This document shows, in pieces, positions 51,997 to 61,253 of a stretch of 64,000 bases of DNA. Every line of letters starts with the position of its first letter. Positions within the stretch are counted from its first letter, which is position 1. Made by a program: the position numbers and the translations under genes. Under the pieces are notes generated by a model. It was not told the DNA's origin and made no database searches. It worked only from the letters and a program-made list of their open reading frames with translations. The DNA is from Paraburkholderia tuberum STM678 (GTDB taxonomy: Bacteria > Pseudomonadota > Gammaproteobacteria > Burkholderiales > Burkholderiaceae): contig NZ_CADFGP010000013.1 of NCBI RefSeq assembly GCF_902833905.1, positions 1 to 64,000 on the forward strand. The letters are read 5' to 3'.

Positions 51997-53811
51997 ATGA
52001 TCCATCGCTTCTCTTCTTCATTGCGCCGCTTGCTGACAGCCGGATTACCGGCCGCCGCGCTGACGGTGACGCTTTCTGTCGCTGGTGTGGTGCCGTTCGG
52101 CGAACGGTGCATGGCAGCCGCCCAGGCCGATGCGTCGAGCACCTCGGAAAGCACGGCGACGGGGGGAAGCACGGACGCCGCCGCATTCGCGCCGATCGCA
52201 CCACCCCAGGGGCCGGAGGCGAACGCGTCGCCGGTCGGCGAATCGAGCGAGCCGCACGCGATGACGGCGCGCCCGAACGGCGAGCCGCGCAAGCGGACGG
52301 CTGCGCGTGGCGACACGCAGGCTGCATCGAATGCACCGGACTCGGCCGACGCGACGGCAACGCCTCGCAACGACAGGACTTCGACGCCCGCGATTCCCGT
52401 GCCGCCCGAAACCACCAGCGTCACCACGCATTCGCTGCGCCTGAACGGCCGCAAGCTCGACTACACGGCGAGCGCGGGCAATCTGTTGCTGCACGATAAG
52501 ACCGGCGCGCCGAACGCGAGCGTGTTCTATGTCGCGTACACGGTGCCGACCAGGACGCCTGCGACGCGTCCGATCACCTTTCTGTTCAACGGCGGCCCAG
52601 GCGCCGGCAGCGTATTCCTGATGATGGGCTCGGTCGGCCCGAAACGCGTGCGCACCGCGAGCCCCGCGAGCACGCCGCCCGCGCCGTACACGCTCGACGA
52701 CAACCCCGACAGCCTCCTCGACACCAGCGACCTCGTGTTCATCGACGCGGTCGGCGCGGGCCTGTCGAGACCGGTCGGGCATGGCACGGGCAAGGACTTC
52801 TGGGGCGTCGATCAGGACGTCCGTGCGTTTGCGCAATTCATCGACCGTTATCTGACGGTGAATCAGCGCTGGAATTCGCCGAAGTACCTGCTCGGCGAAT
52901 CGTATGGGACCGCGCGCGCCGCGATGCTCGCTTATCAGTTGGGGCAGAACAATATCGCGCTGAACGGCGTGATCCTGCTGTCGTCGGTGCTCAATTCCGC
53001 GGCGTTCGCGCCCGGCAACGATTTCAGGAGCGAGAGTTATCTGCCGAGTTTCGCGGCGATCGCGTGGTATCACGACAAGGTCACGCCGAAGCCCGCGAGC
53101 CTGCCGGCCTTTCTCGACGAAGCACGCGCGTTCGCCCGCGGACCCTATGCGCAGGCGCTCGAACAGGGCGATGCGCTGCCCGACGATCAGCGCGACGCGA
53201 TCGCCGCGCGCATCGCGTACTTCACCGGATTGGACGTGGGGTTCGTGAAGCGTAACCGTCTGCGTCTTTATCCGTCGCGTTTTCGAAACGAGTTGCTGCG
53301 CAACGAGTCGCGCAGCGTGGGCCGCTACGATGCGCGTTTCGAAGGCCTGAACTACGACGATGCATCGGAGCATCCGGACTTCGATGCGTCGGTGAGCAGC
53401 GTGTCGAATGCGTTCAATGCGGCGCTTCATCAGCATCTGTCGGACGACCTGCACTACACGCCAACCGACCGTTACCTGGTGTTCAGCGACGACGCGTTGA
53501 AGCAATGGGACTGGAAACATCGCGAATGGTGGGGCGAACGGCTGGAGCTGCCCTACGCGGGCGGCGATCTGGCCGAAGCGATGCGGCAGAATCCGCAGTT
53601 GCGGGTGTTATCGCTGAACGGCTACTTCGATCTCGCCACGCCGTTCTATGCGACCGAATATGCGCTCGCACATCTCGGCCTCGATCGGTCGCTGCGCGAG
53701 AACGTGCGCATCGCCTACTATCCGACCGGCCATATGGTGTATCTCGACGATGCCGCGCTGCACGCGATGAAGCGTGACCTCGTGAGCTTTTATACGGGGC
53801 AGCCGCGTTGA
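51997..53811 (+). CDS. S10 family serine carboxypeptidase, exported
   Basis: A 604-residue secreted peptidase. A signal peptide spans about residues 1-42 (ends CMAAAQA), followed by a low-complexity Ala/Ser/Thr linker to residue 140. The catalytic alpha/beta hydrolase core follows, with FLFNGGPGAGSVFL (oxyanion region), Ser302 in LGESYGTARAA, Asp545 in NGYFDLATPF and His579 in PTGHMVYLD. All three catalytic residues are present with S10 order. It probably trims peptides in the periplasm or medium. The long disordered N-terminal linker is unusual. Confidence 0.92.
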   Translation: MIHRFSSSLRRLLTAGLPAAALTVTLSVAGVVPFGERCMAAAQADASSTSESTATGGSTDAAAFAPIAPPQGPEANASPVGESSEPHAMTARPNGEPRKRTAARGDTQAASNAPDSADATATPRNDRTSTPAIPVPPETTSVTTHSLRLNGRKLDYTASAGNLLLHDKTGAPNASVFYVAYTVPTRTPATRPITFLFNGGPGAGSVFLMMGSVGPKRVRTASPASTPPAPYTLDDNPDSLLDTSDLVFIDAVGAGLSRPVGHGTGKDFWGVDQDVRAFAQFIDRYLTVNQRWNSPKYLLGESYGTARAAMLAYQLGQNNIALNGVILLSSVLNSAAFAPGNDFRSESYLPSFAAIAWYHDKVTPKPASLPAFLDEARAFARGPYAQALEQGDALPDDQRDAIAARIAYFTGLDVGFVKRNRLRLYPSRFRNELLRNESRSVGRYDARFEGLNYDDASEHPDFDASVSSVSNAFNAALHQHLSDDLHYTPTDRYLVFSDDALKQWDWKHREWWGERLELPYAGGDLAEAMRQNPQLRVLSLNGYFDLATPFYATEYALAHLGLDRSLRENVRIAYYPTGHMVYLDDAALHAMKRDLVSFYTGQPR

Positions 53812-53904
53812 GATCGGCGAATCGTCGCATGGTGTCGAACGGTATAATTCCCGCACCGTGGAGTAGCCGCGCGCTCTGTCAACCGGCTTCATCGTTCGCC
53901 GCTT

Positions 53905-54411
53905 ATGCCATTCACCCCGATTCCGTCCTTCGCGCGCAAGCGCATTTCCGACGTGGTGTCCGACCAGATCAAGCAACTGGTCTCGGAGGGCACGCTGATG
54001 CCCGGCGACCGTCTGCCGGCCGAGCGCGATCTCGCGGCGCAGCTCGGCGTGTCGCGACCATCGCTGCGCGAGGCGCTGATCCGGCTGGAGGCGGACGGTT
54101 ACATCGAAACGTCGACCGCGCCCATCATCTCGAAGCCGCTTGCCGAACTGTCGCTGCAGAATCCGCGCACCAGCGCCGACATTCTGGAGTTGCGCCAGGG
54201 GCTCGAAGCGATTTCGACGGTCTATGTCGCGCAGCGCGCAACCGCCACCGATCTGAAGAAAATCCGCGCGGCGTTCGAGGCGTTGAAGGCCGCGTCGCTG
54301 TCGCGCGATCGCACGAATCTCGCCGAACTCGATGCCGCGTTTCATCTCGCGATCGCCGACCACACCGGTCAACAGACATCGTTCCCGCCGCTTTTCCTGA
54401 AGAGCCTATGA
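53905..54411 (+). pseudogene. LldR-type FadR/GntR regulator, C-terminally truncated
   Basis: Residues 1-80 form an intact GntR winged helix: ISDVVSDQIKQLVSEGTLMP, then GDRLPAERDLAAQLGVSRPS, then LREALIRLEADGYIE. The FCD ligand domain starts (ADILELRQGLEAISTVYVAQ) and reads correctly to LDAAFHLAIADHTGQQ. Then homology ends abruptly, and 168 residues remain of the usual 240-260. Its TGA overlaps the lutA ATG. Half of the ligand domain is lost, so lactate sensing is probably gone though DNA binding may persist. A -10-like TATAAT lies at 53843-53848. Confidence 0.72.
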
Positions 54412-55151
54412 AAGTCGCGCTGTTTATCCCGTGCTTTATCGACGCGTTCTATCCGGAGGTCGGTATCGCGACGCTCGAACTGCTCGAACGTTTCGGCATT
54501 GAGGTCGACTATCCGCAGCAGCAGACTTGCTGCGGCCAGCCGATGGCCAATAGCGGCGCGCATGCGGACGCCGCCGCCACGGAGCGACTATTCGCGCGCA
54601 ACTTCGCGGGTTACGACTACATCGTCGGGCCGTCCGCGAGTTGCATTCATCACGTGCGCGAACATCTGACCGCGCTCGAGCAGACCGACGAAGTGAAGAA
54701 AGTACGCGCAGGCGCTTACGAACTGGTGGAGTTTCTGCACGACGTGATCGGCGCGCGCGAATTTCCGTGGGCCGAGTTTCCGCACCGCGTCGGTCTACAC
54801 ACCAGTTGCAGCGCGCTGCGTCATCTGAAGCAGGCGTCGGCGTCGGAAATCGCCGGCACGCCGTTTTCGAAGCCGCGCGCGTTGCTCGAAGGCGTGAAGG
54901 GCATCGAGTTCGTCAAGCCGGCGAGGCCCGACGAATGTTGCGGTTTTGGCGGCACGTTCTCGGTCACCGAAGAGGCGGTGTCGGTGCGCATGGGGCAGGA
55001 CAAGGTGCGCGACCATCTGAATGCGGGCGCCGAGTACATCGTTTCGGGCGACATGTCGTGCCTGATGCACCAGCAGGGTTGCGCGGAACGCATGAAAGCC
55101 GACGCGCGCTTCATTCATATCGTGCAGGTTCTCAATGGAGCACGCGCATGA
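54408..55151 (+). CDS. lutA: L-lactate utilisation protein LutA (LldE), CCG-domain subunit
   Basis: A 247-residue cytoplasmic subunit of the LutABC L-lactate oxidation complex. It has two cysteine-rich CCG domains: QQTCCGQPMANSGAH and ARPDECCGFGGTFSV, each with the partner cysteines (FIPCFIDAFYPE; LHTSCSALRHLK; CLMHQQGC). ATG 54408 overlaps the truncated regulator's TGA (ATGA), and its own stop overlaps the lutB start in the same way, so the three genes are translationally coupled. A lactate permease is not present nearby. Confidence 0.95.
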   Translation: MKVALFIPCFIDAFYPEVGIATLELLERFGIEVDYPQQQTCCGQPMANSGAHADAAATERLFARNFAGYDYIVGPSASCIHHVREHLTALEQTDEVKKVRAGAYELVEFLHDVIGAREFPWAEFPHRVGLHTSCSALRHLKQASASEIAGTPFSKPRALLEGVKGIEFVKPARPDECCGFGGTFSVTEEAVSVRMGQDKVRDHLNAGAEYIVSGDMSCLMHQQGCAERMKADARFIHIVQVLNGARA

Positions 55152-56551
55152 GCGGCGACCATCACCGCATCGATCACGCCAAAGCCGCGGGTTCTTTCAT
55201 CAGCAAGACCGAGCATGTCGCGTTTCACGACAAGCGTCTGTGGGACCTGCGCGAGAAGCGCGATGCGCAGGCGCACGGCATTGCCGAATGGGAAACGTTG
55301 CGCTCGCTGGCGTCGGGCATCAAGGAACACACGCTGTCGCATCTGGCCGACTACCTGGAGCAGTTCGCGGCGGCGGCCGAGGCCAATGGCGTGGTCGTGC
55401 ATTGGGCAGCGAGCGCGGAAGAGCACAACGCGATCGTCCACAAGCTGATGTCCGAGCGCGGCATGACGACGCTCGTGAAGAGCAAGTCGATGCTGACCGA
55501 CGAATGCCGGATGCGCGAGTATCTCGAACCGCGCGGCATTACCGTGATGGAAACGGACCTCGGCGAGCGCATCCAGCAGCTCGATCATCAGGACCCGAGT
55601 CATATGGTCGTGCCGGCCGTGCACAAGCTGCGCGCGGACGTGGCCGAGCTGTTCGGCCGGACCATCGGCACCGATCCGAAGAATAGCGATATCCACTATC
55701 TGGCCGAAAGCCAGCGCATGAATACGCGGCCGTATTTCGTGCGCGAGAAAACGGCTGGCATGACCGGCTGCAATTTCGCGGTGGCGGAAACGGGCACGGT
55801 CGTCGTCTGCACGAACGAAGGCAATGCCGATCTTTCGGCGAACGTGCCGCCGCTGCATATCGCATCGATCGGAATCGAGAAGCTGATACCGAAGGTGTCG
55901 GATCTCGGCGTGTTCGTGCGCATGCTGTCGCGCAGCGCATTGGGTTCGCCGATCACGCAGTACACGTCGCATTTTCGTGCGCCGCGGCCGGGCACCGAGA
56001 TGCATTTCATCCTCGTCGATCATGGCCGCTCCGAACGGCTCGCGATGGAGGACTTCTGGTACTCGCTCAAATGCATACGCTGCGGCGCGTGCATGAATAC
56101 GTGTCCGGTCTATCGACGCAGCGGCGGCCTGTCGTATGGCGGCACCTATTCGGGGCCGATCGGCGCGATCATCAATCCGACGTTCGATCTGAAACGCTAT
56201 AGCGCGTTGCCGTTCGCATCGACACTCAATGGCAGTTGCACGAATGTGTGTCCGGTGAAGATCAACATTCACGAGCAGATCTATAAGTGGCGCGCGGTGA
56301 TCGCCGAGCAGCACGAAGTGCCGTTCGTGAAGCAGGAGGTCCTGAAGATGGCGGGGCGTCTGCTATCGAGTCCGACCTTGTATCGCGCGACGGTGTCGTC
56401 GATGGGCAGCGCGTTGCGGCGGCTGCCGAATTTCGTGCTGTACAACCCTCTGAATATCTGGGGCCGGCAGCGCGAATTGCCGGAGGCGCCGAAGATGACT
56501 TTTCATGCCTGGTACAAAAAGAGTCGCGGAGGCGGCGATGACAACGCGTGA
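55148..56551 (+). CDS. lutB: LutB (LldF) iron-sulfur protein
   Basis: A 467-residue LutB. An N-terminal LUD-like domain (TTLVKSKSMLTDECRMREYL, then TGCNFAVAETGTVVVCTNEG) is followed by a ferredoxin-type 4Fe-4S pair, CIRCGACMNTCPVYRR and NGSCTNVCPVKINIHE. It passes electrons from lactate oxidation. ATG 55148 overlaps the LutA stop; the gene ends in a short overlap with lutC. Length and motifs are complete. Confidence 0.95.
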   Translation: MSGDHHRIDHAKAAGSFISKTEHVAFHDKRLWDLREKRDAQAHGIAEWETLRSLASGIKEHTLSHLADYLEQFAAAAEANGVVVHWAASAEEHNAIVHKLMSERGMTTLVKSKSMLTDECRMREYLEPRGITVMETDLGERIQQLDHQDPSHMVVPAVHKLRADVAELFGRTIGTDPKNSDIHYLAESQRMNTRPYFVREKTAGMTGCNFAVAETGTVVVCTNEGNADLSANVPPLHIASIGIEKLIPKVSDLGVFVRMLSRSALGSPITQYTSHFRAPRPGTEMHFILVDHGRSERLAMEDFWYSLKCIRCGACMNTCPVYRRSGGLSYGGTYSGPIGAIINPTFDLKRYSALPFASTLNGSCTNVCPVKINIHEQIYKWRAVIAEQHEVPFVKQEVLKMAGRLLSSPTLYRATVSSMGSALRRLPNFVLYNPLNIWGRQRELPEAPKMTFHAWYKKSRGGGDDNA

Positions 56552-57122
56552 GGCTTTTCTCGCCAAGGTGCGTGCCGCGCAACCGGCCGCGCGGCCGCGT
56601 CCCGACGTGCCGCTGTTCGAGGCGGTTGGCGGCGATCTGCGGGCGCGCTTCACGGCGGCGTTGCAAACGATGGGCGGCACGTGCGTCGAAGCGGCCAGCG
56701 CGAGCGACGTCAGCGATCTGATTCGCGAGCGTTTTGGCGCGGCGGCATCGATCGCATCGGCGAGCGCCGAAGTGCCGGGCACGCGCGTGATCGGCGCGGA
56801 TACGGACCCCGCATCGCTGCAGGACGTCGACGTCGGTTTGGTCCGTGCGCGCTTTGGCGTCGCCGAAACCGGCTCGGTGTGGTTTAGCGAGCGCGAATAT
56901 GTGGTCAATGCATTGGGCTACATCGTTCAGCATCTGGTCGTGCTGCTCGATCCGGCGCAATTGCTCGATGGACTGCAAGACGTCTATCGTCGCGACGATT
57001 TCCGCAGGGCGCGTTACGCGGCGCTCGTTACCGGCCCTTCGGCCACCGCCGATATCGAGGGCGTACTGATTCGCGGCGCGCAGGGCGTGCGCTCGCTGAC
57101 GGTCGTGTGGCTCGCGGGCTGA
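56538..57122 (+). CDS. lutC: LutC (LldG) subunit
   Basis: A 194-residue LUD-domain protein, third subunit of the L-lactate oxidation complex. It shows REAFLAKVRAAQPAARPRPD at the N terminus, VGLVRARFGVAETGSVWFSE in the middle and VTGPSATADIEGVLIRGAQG near the end, matching LutC/YkgG. GGAGGCGG lies just before ATG 56538, which overlaps lutB by 14 bases. It is the last gene of the operon; the next promoter carries a LexA box. Confidence 0.95.
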   Translation: MTTREAFLAKVRAAQPAARPRPDVPLFEAVGGDLRARFTAALQTMGGTCVEAASASDVSDLIRERFGAAASIASASAEVPGTRVIGADTDPASLQDVDVGLVRARFGVAETGSVWFSEREYVVNALGYIVQHLVVLLDPAQLLDGLQDVYRRDDFRRARYAALVTGPSATADIEGVLIRGAQGVRSLTVVWLAG

Positions 57123-57160
57123 TGCGCGGCGGTTGCAGCGCCGGACTTTGCTATCATCAC

Positions 57161-57176
57161 TGTATAAACATACAGG
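57161..57176. promoter_or_regulatory. LexA (SOS) box
   Basis: CTGTATAAACATACAG agrees with the LexA consensus CTG-N10-CAG with the TA-rich core (CTGTATATATATACAG) at 14 of 16 positions, and the outer seven base pairs are symmetrical. It lies 15 bases before GTG 57192 and close to a TATCAT -10-like hexamer at 57153-57158, a position for repression. Confidence 0.85.
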
Positions 57177-57191
57177 GCCCGCACAAAGTCC

Positions 57192-58961
57192 GTGGCAACC
57201 GACGCTCGCTCAGAGATCCGCTCTGAAGCCCCTTACTACCTGCTGAATTTCGAGCGCGCGCTTGCGTGGCTCGCCGCGCGTTACGACGATCTGCTCGACG
57301 ACGAAGAGCACGCTTTTCTGGAAACTTTCGCGACGTTGCCGCAGGCATCGCGTGCGCTGCTGGTGCGCATGCTGATGCGCAAAGGCATGCTGTTCCGCGC
57401 GAGCCGCCTGGCTTACGACGAAATCGGCTGTCCGTTGCAGGCGGCGATGCCGATGACGGTGCATCGCTGGATCGACACCGAGCCGGCCCTGTCTCTCGAC
57501 GACCTGTTTGCGCTCAGCACGCGGGCGCAATTGCTGGACATTTTCTCGGACGCGATCGCGCGGATTCCCGGCGCAAAGGCTTTGCGCAAACCGGATCTGC
57601 TCGAAACGCTGCGCGAGTCTTACGAAACCGCAAGCGGCGACGCGCAAGCGTGCACATCACGTCCGCTCGCCGCCTGGCACGACGCTTCTACGGACCGCGT
57701 GCTGCACGTCGCGATCGCGCCGTTGTGCGATCGCTTGCGCCTGATGTTCTTCGGCAATCTGCATCAGGACTGGTCGGAGTTCGTGCTCGCCGATCTTGGC
57801 GTGTTCCAGTACGAGAAGGTCGCGTTCGGGCCTTTGTCGCGCGCGTTCCAGCAACGCGCGGACGTCGACGTTTATCTCGCGCTGCACGCGTGCCGCGAAG
57901 CGCTCGAATGGCTACCGGTCGGCACCGACACCCCCAACCTTCACGAACTGATCGCGACCGTCCGCTCGATCGGCACCGCGAATCCGTGGCTCGAAACGCG
58001 TCGCGCGAAACTGCTGTTCCGGATCGGCCAGGATTGCGAGCGGCGCGGGCAGTGGGACACCGCGCTCGCGGTGTACGACGCGTGCGCTTGGCCCGGCGCG
58101 CGTCTTCGACGCATGCGCGTGCTCGAGCGCAGCGAGCGTTACGACGAAGCGCTGGCGCTGGCCTCGCAGGCCGATGCCGCGCCTGAGAGCGAAGAAGAGG
58201 CGCAGCGCGTCGCCCGGATGTTGCCGCGCTTGCGGCGCAAGTGCGGCGAGCCGGTGCCGCGCGCAGCAGCGGCGAGGCCTGTGGAGCGCGGCACGCTGGT
58301 GCTGCCGAAGCCTGATACGCCGGTGGCCGTGGAGTACCTGGTGCGCGATCATTTGAGCAGCGACGCCGCGCCGGTGCACTACGTCGAGAACGCGCTGATC
58401 AATTCGCTGTTCGGCCTGCTGTGCTGGGAGCCGGTGTTCACGGCGTTGCCCGGCGCGTTTTTTCATCCGTTCCAACGCGGACCGGCCGATCTGCACGCGC
58501 CGGACTTTCACGCGCGTCGCGCCACGAAGTTCGCCGCGTGCTTCGCGCAGCTCGATAGCGGCGTCTATCGCGACACGATTCTGCGGCATCTGCACGACAA
58601 GGCCGGCATGCAGTCGCCGTTCGTGTTCTGGGGACTGCTGACGCCCGAGCTCATCGCGCTCGCGCTCGACTGTCTGCCCGCCGCGCATCTGAAGCTGTGC
58701 TTCGAGCGCTTGCTGCGCGACATTCGCGGCAATCGTTCGGGCTTGCCCGACCTGATCCGGTTCTGGCCGGCCGAGCGTCGCTATGAACTGATCGAGGTGA
58801 AAGGCCCCGGCGATCGTCTGCAGGACAACCAGATCCGCTGGCTCGCGTACTGCGCGCGGCACGGCATGCCGGTGCGCGTCGTCGACGTGCGCTGGGCCGG
58901 GCAAGAGGCGCAGAGCGAAGCGGACGCCGCGACGCAAGCCGCAGCGGAGCGCGTCGTATGA
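57192..58961 (+). CDS. VRR-NUC (FAN1-like) nuclease
   Basis: A 589-residue protein. The N-terminal 350 residues are helical (SAP-like and TPR-like stretches, for example FRIGQDCERRGQWDTALAVY), and the C-terminal VRR-NUC PD-(D/E)xK nuclease runs from about residue 500 to the end. Its core is GLPDLIRFW, then YELIEVKGPGDRLQDNQIRW, supplying the metal-binding Asp, Glu and Lys. FAN1 proteins unhook interstrand DNA crosslinks in eukaryotes and Pseudomonas. The start is GTG 57192, within reach of the LexA box. It overlaps the helicase gene by 4 bases (ATGA). Confidence 0.9.
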   Translation: MATDARSEIRSEAPYYLLNFERALAWLAARYDDLLDDEEHAFLETFATLPQASRALLVRMLMRKGMLFRASRLAYDEIGCPLQAAMPMTVHRWIDTEPALSLDDLFALSTRAQLLDIFSDAIARIPGAKALRKPDLLETLRESYETASGDAQACTSRPLAAWHDASTDRVLHVAIAPLCDRLRLMFFGNLHQDWSEFVLADLGVFQYEKVAFGPLSRAFQQRADVDVYLALHACREALEWLPVGTDTPNLHELIATVRSIGTANPWLETRRAKLLFRIGQDCERRGQWDTALAVYDACAWPGARLRRMRVLERSERYDEALALASQADAAPESEEEAQRVARMLPRLRRKCGEPVPRAAAARPVERGTLVLPKPDTPVAVEYLVRDHLSSDAAPVHYVENALINSLFGLLCWEPVFTALPGAFFHPFQRGPADLHAPDFHARRATKFAACFAQLDSGVYRDTILRHLHDKAGMQSPFVFWGLLTPELIALALDCLPAAHLKLCFERLLRDIRGNRSGLPDLIRFWPAERRYELIEVKGPGDRLQDNQIRWLAYCARHGMPVRVVDVRWAGQEAQSEADAATQAAAERVV

Positions 58962-61219
58962 GCTACGTGGTGGCCGTCCGCGCGATGTGCGAATTCACCG
59001 CTCGGCGCGGCGATCTCGATCTGCGCTTCACGCCCGCGCCGACTTCGCTCGAAGGCATCGCGGGTCATCAGATGGTCGCCGGCCGTCGCGCGAGCGGCTA
59101 CGAAACCGAACTCACGCTGACGGGCACGCATCGCAGTCTGACCGTGCGTGGCCGCGCGGACGGCTACGACGGAATCGCGAACCGGCTCGAAGAAGTGAAG
59201 ACGTATCGCGGCGATCTCGCGCGCATGCCCGCGAATCATCGCGTGCTGCATTGGGCGCAGGCACTCGTGTATGGGCATCTGCTGTGCCGGGCGCGCGGGC
59301 TCGGCGAGCTGACGATCGCGCTCGTCTACTTCGATATCGGCAGTCAGAAGGAAACCGTGCTGACGCAGCAGCACAGCGCGCGCGAACTCGAAATCTTCTT
59401 CGTCGACCAGTGTGAACGATTTCTCGATTGGGCCGTGCAGGAAGACGCGCATCGCGTCGCGCGCAACGCGGCGCTCGTCGCGTTGCAGTTTCCGTATGGG
59501 CGGTTTCGGCGCGGGCAGCGTGAGCTCGCGGTGGCTGTGTATCGCGCGGCACGCGACGGCAAGCCGTTGATGGCGCAGGCGCCGACCGGTATCGGTAAGA
59601 CGCTGGCGACGATTTTTCCGTTGCTGAAAGCCTGCGGCGAAGACCGGCTCGATCGCGTGTTCTTTCTGACCGCGAAGACGCCGGGCCGCGCGCTCGCGTT
59701 CGATGCGATCGACTCGCTGCACCAGAGCGCGCCGTTGCCGCTCAGAACGCTCGAACTCGTCGCGCGCGACAAAGCCTGCGAGCATCCGGACAAAGCCTGC
59801 AACGGCGAGTCCTGTCCGCTCGCGCGCGGCTTTTACGACCGTCTCGATGCGGCGCGCGCCGCCGCGTTGGCGACGCCACGGCTCGATCGCGCGGCGGTGC
59901 GCGAGGCTGCGCTCACGCACAATATCTGTCCGTACTATCTGTCGCAGGAGCTCGCGCGCTGGGCCGACGTGATCGTCGGCGATTACAACTACTACTACGA
60001 CGGGAGCGCGATGCTGCATGCGCTCACGCAGATCAACCAGTGGCGCGTCGGCGTGCTGGTCGACGAAGCGCACAACCTGCTCGAACGCGCGCGGCGCATG
60101 TATACCGCGTCGCTAGATCAGAGCGCGTTCCGGCTCGCGCGCAAGAGCGCGCCGGTGGCGCTGAAGAAGCCGCTCGAACGCTTGCAGCGCGAGTGGAATG
60201 CGGTGAAGCGCACGCAGACGTCCAGCTATCAGGTGTACGCGGAGGTGCCCGGAAAATTGCTGTGCGCCGCGCAGAATCTGATCGGCGCGGTAACGGATCA
60301 GCTCGCCGACGCGCCGTTGTCGATCGACGAACATGCGCTGCGCGTTTTCTTCGACGCGATGCACTTCGTCGCGCTCGCCGAGCAGTTCGGCGAGCACTCG
60401 ATGTTCGACGTGACATTGAGCGCCGAGCGCTACGCGCCGCGCGACAAAACCAGTGCGACGCTCTGCGTGCGCAACGTGATCCCCGCGCCGTTCCTCGCGC
60501 CACGCTATGCGGCCGCGCGTACCACGGTGATGTTCTCCGGCACGCTGAATCCGCAGCATTTCTATCGCGACACGCTTGGGCTAGCCGAGGACACGCAATG
60601 GCTCGACGTCGAGGGACCGTTTCGCGCGGAGCAGTTGCAGGTGCACGTGGCCGCTCATGTGTCGACGCGCTGGCGTGACCGCGAACGCTCGCTCGCGCCG
60701 ATCGTGGAGCTGATCGCGAAGCAGTATGACTCCCAGCCGGGCAATTATCTCGGGTTCCTGAGCAGTTTCGACTATCTGCAACGCGTGGTCGCGCTGCTGC
60801 GCGAGCGGCACCCCGGCTTGCCGGTGTGGGCGCAGGAACCCGGCATGGACGAAGCCGCGCGCGATGCGTTTCTCGCGCGCTTCAGGACGATGAATCAGGG
60901 CATCGGCTTCGCGGTGCTCGGCGGCGCGTTTTCGGAGGGTGTCGATCTGACCGGGCAGCAACTGATCGGCGCGTTCGTCGCGACGCTCGGTCTGCCGCAG
61001 ATCAACGACGTCAACGAGCAGATGCGCCGCGCGCTCGATGCGCGCTTCGGCAATGGCTACGACTACATGTACCTGTATCCGGGTTTGCAGAAAGTCGTGC
61101 AGGCGGCAGGGCGCGTGATCCGCACCGAAGAGGACCGCGGCGTCGTGCATCTGATCGACGACCGCTTTCGCAGGCCGGAAGTGCGGCGCCTGTTGCCGCG
61201 CTGGTGGCAGGTTCGCTAG
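58958..61219 (+). CDS. Fe-S superfamily 2 helicase (XPD/DinG-like) with N-terminal RecB/Cas4-type nuclease domain
   Basis: A 753-residue protein. Residues 1-115 carry a RecB/Cas4-type nuclease motif set: His37, Asp68 (GRADGY), Glu79-Val-Lys81 (EEVKTYRG) and Gln101-x3-Tyr105 (QALVY). The helicase follows: Walker A QAPTGIGKT, an Fe-S Cys cluster (KACEHPDKACNGESCPLARG and HNICPYY), DEAH in VLVDEAHNLLERAR, and motif VI QAAGRVIRTEEDRG. This predicts 5'-3' unwinding coupled to cleavage. It is translationally coupled to the FAN1-like nuclease and shares its LexA box. Confidence 0.9.
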   Translation: MSYVVAVRAMCEFTARRGDLDLRFTPAPTSLEGIAGHQMVAGRRASGYETELTLTGTHRSLTVRGRADGYDGIANRLEEVKTYRGDLARMPANHRVLHWAQALVYGHLLCRARGLGELTIALVYFDIGSQKETVLTQQHSARELEIFFVDQCERFLDWAVQEDAHRVARNAALVALQFPYGRFRRGQRELAVAVYRAARDGKPLMAQAPTGIGKTLATIFPLLKACGEDRLDRVFFLTAKTPGRALAFDAIDSLHQSAPLPLRTLELVARDKACEHPDKACNGESCPLARGFYDRLDAARAAALATPRLDRAAVREAALTHNICPYYLSQELARWADVIVGDYNYYYDGSAMLHALTQINQWRVGVLVDEAHNLLERARRMYTASLDQSAFRLARKSAPVALKKPLERLQREWNAVKRTQTSSYQVYAEVPGKLLCAAQNLIGAVTDQLADAPLSIDEHALRVFFDAMHFVALAEQFGEHSMFDVTLSAERYAPRDKTSATLCVRNVIPAPFLAPRYAAARTTVMFSGTLNPQHFYRDTLGLAEDTQWLDVEGPFRAEQLQVHVAAHVSTRWRDRERSLAPIVELIAKQYDSQPGNYLGFLSSFDYLQRVVALLRERHPGLPVWAQEPGMDEAARDAFLARFRTMNQGIGFAVLGGAFSEGVDLTGQQLIGAFVATLGLPQINDVNEQMRRALDARFGNGYDYMYLYPGLQKVVQAAGRVIRTEEDRGVVHLIDDRFRRPEVRRLLPRWWQVR

Positions 61220-61253
61220 CGCCGCGCCAGCGAACCTTTACGCGCGCGACGCG

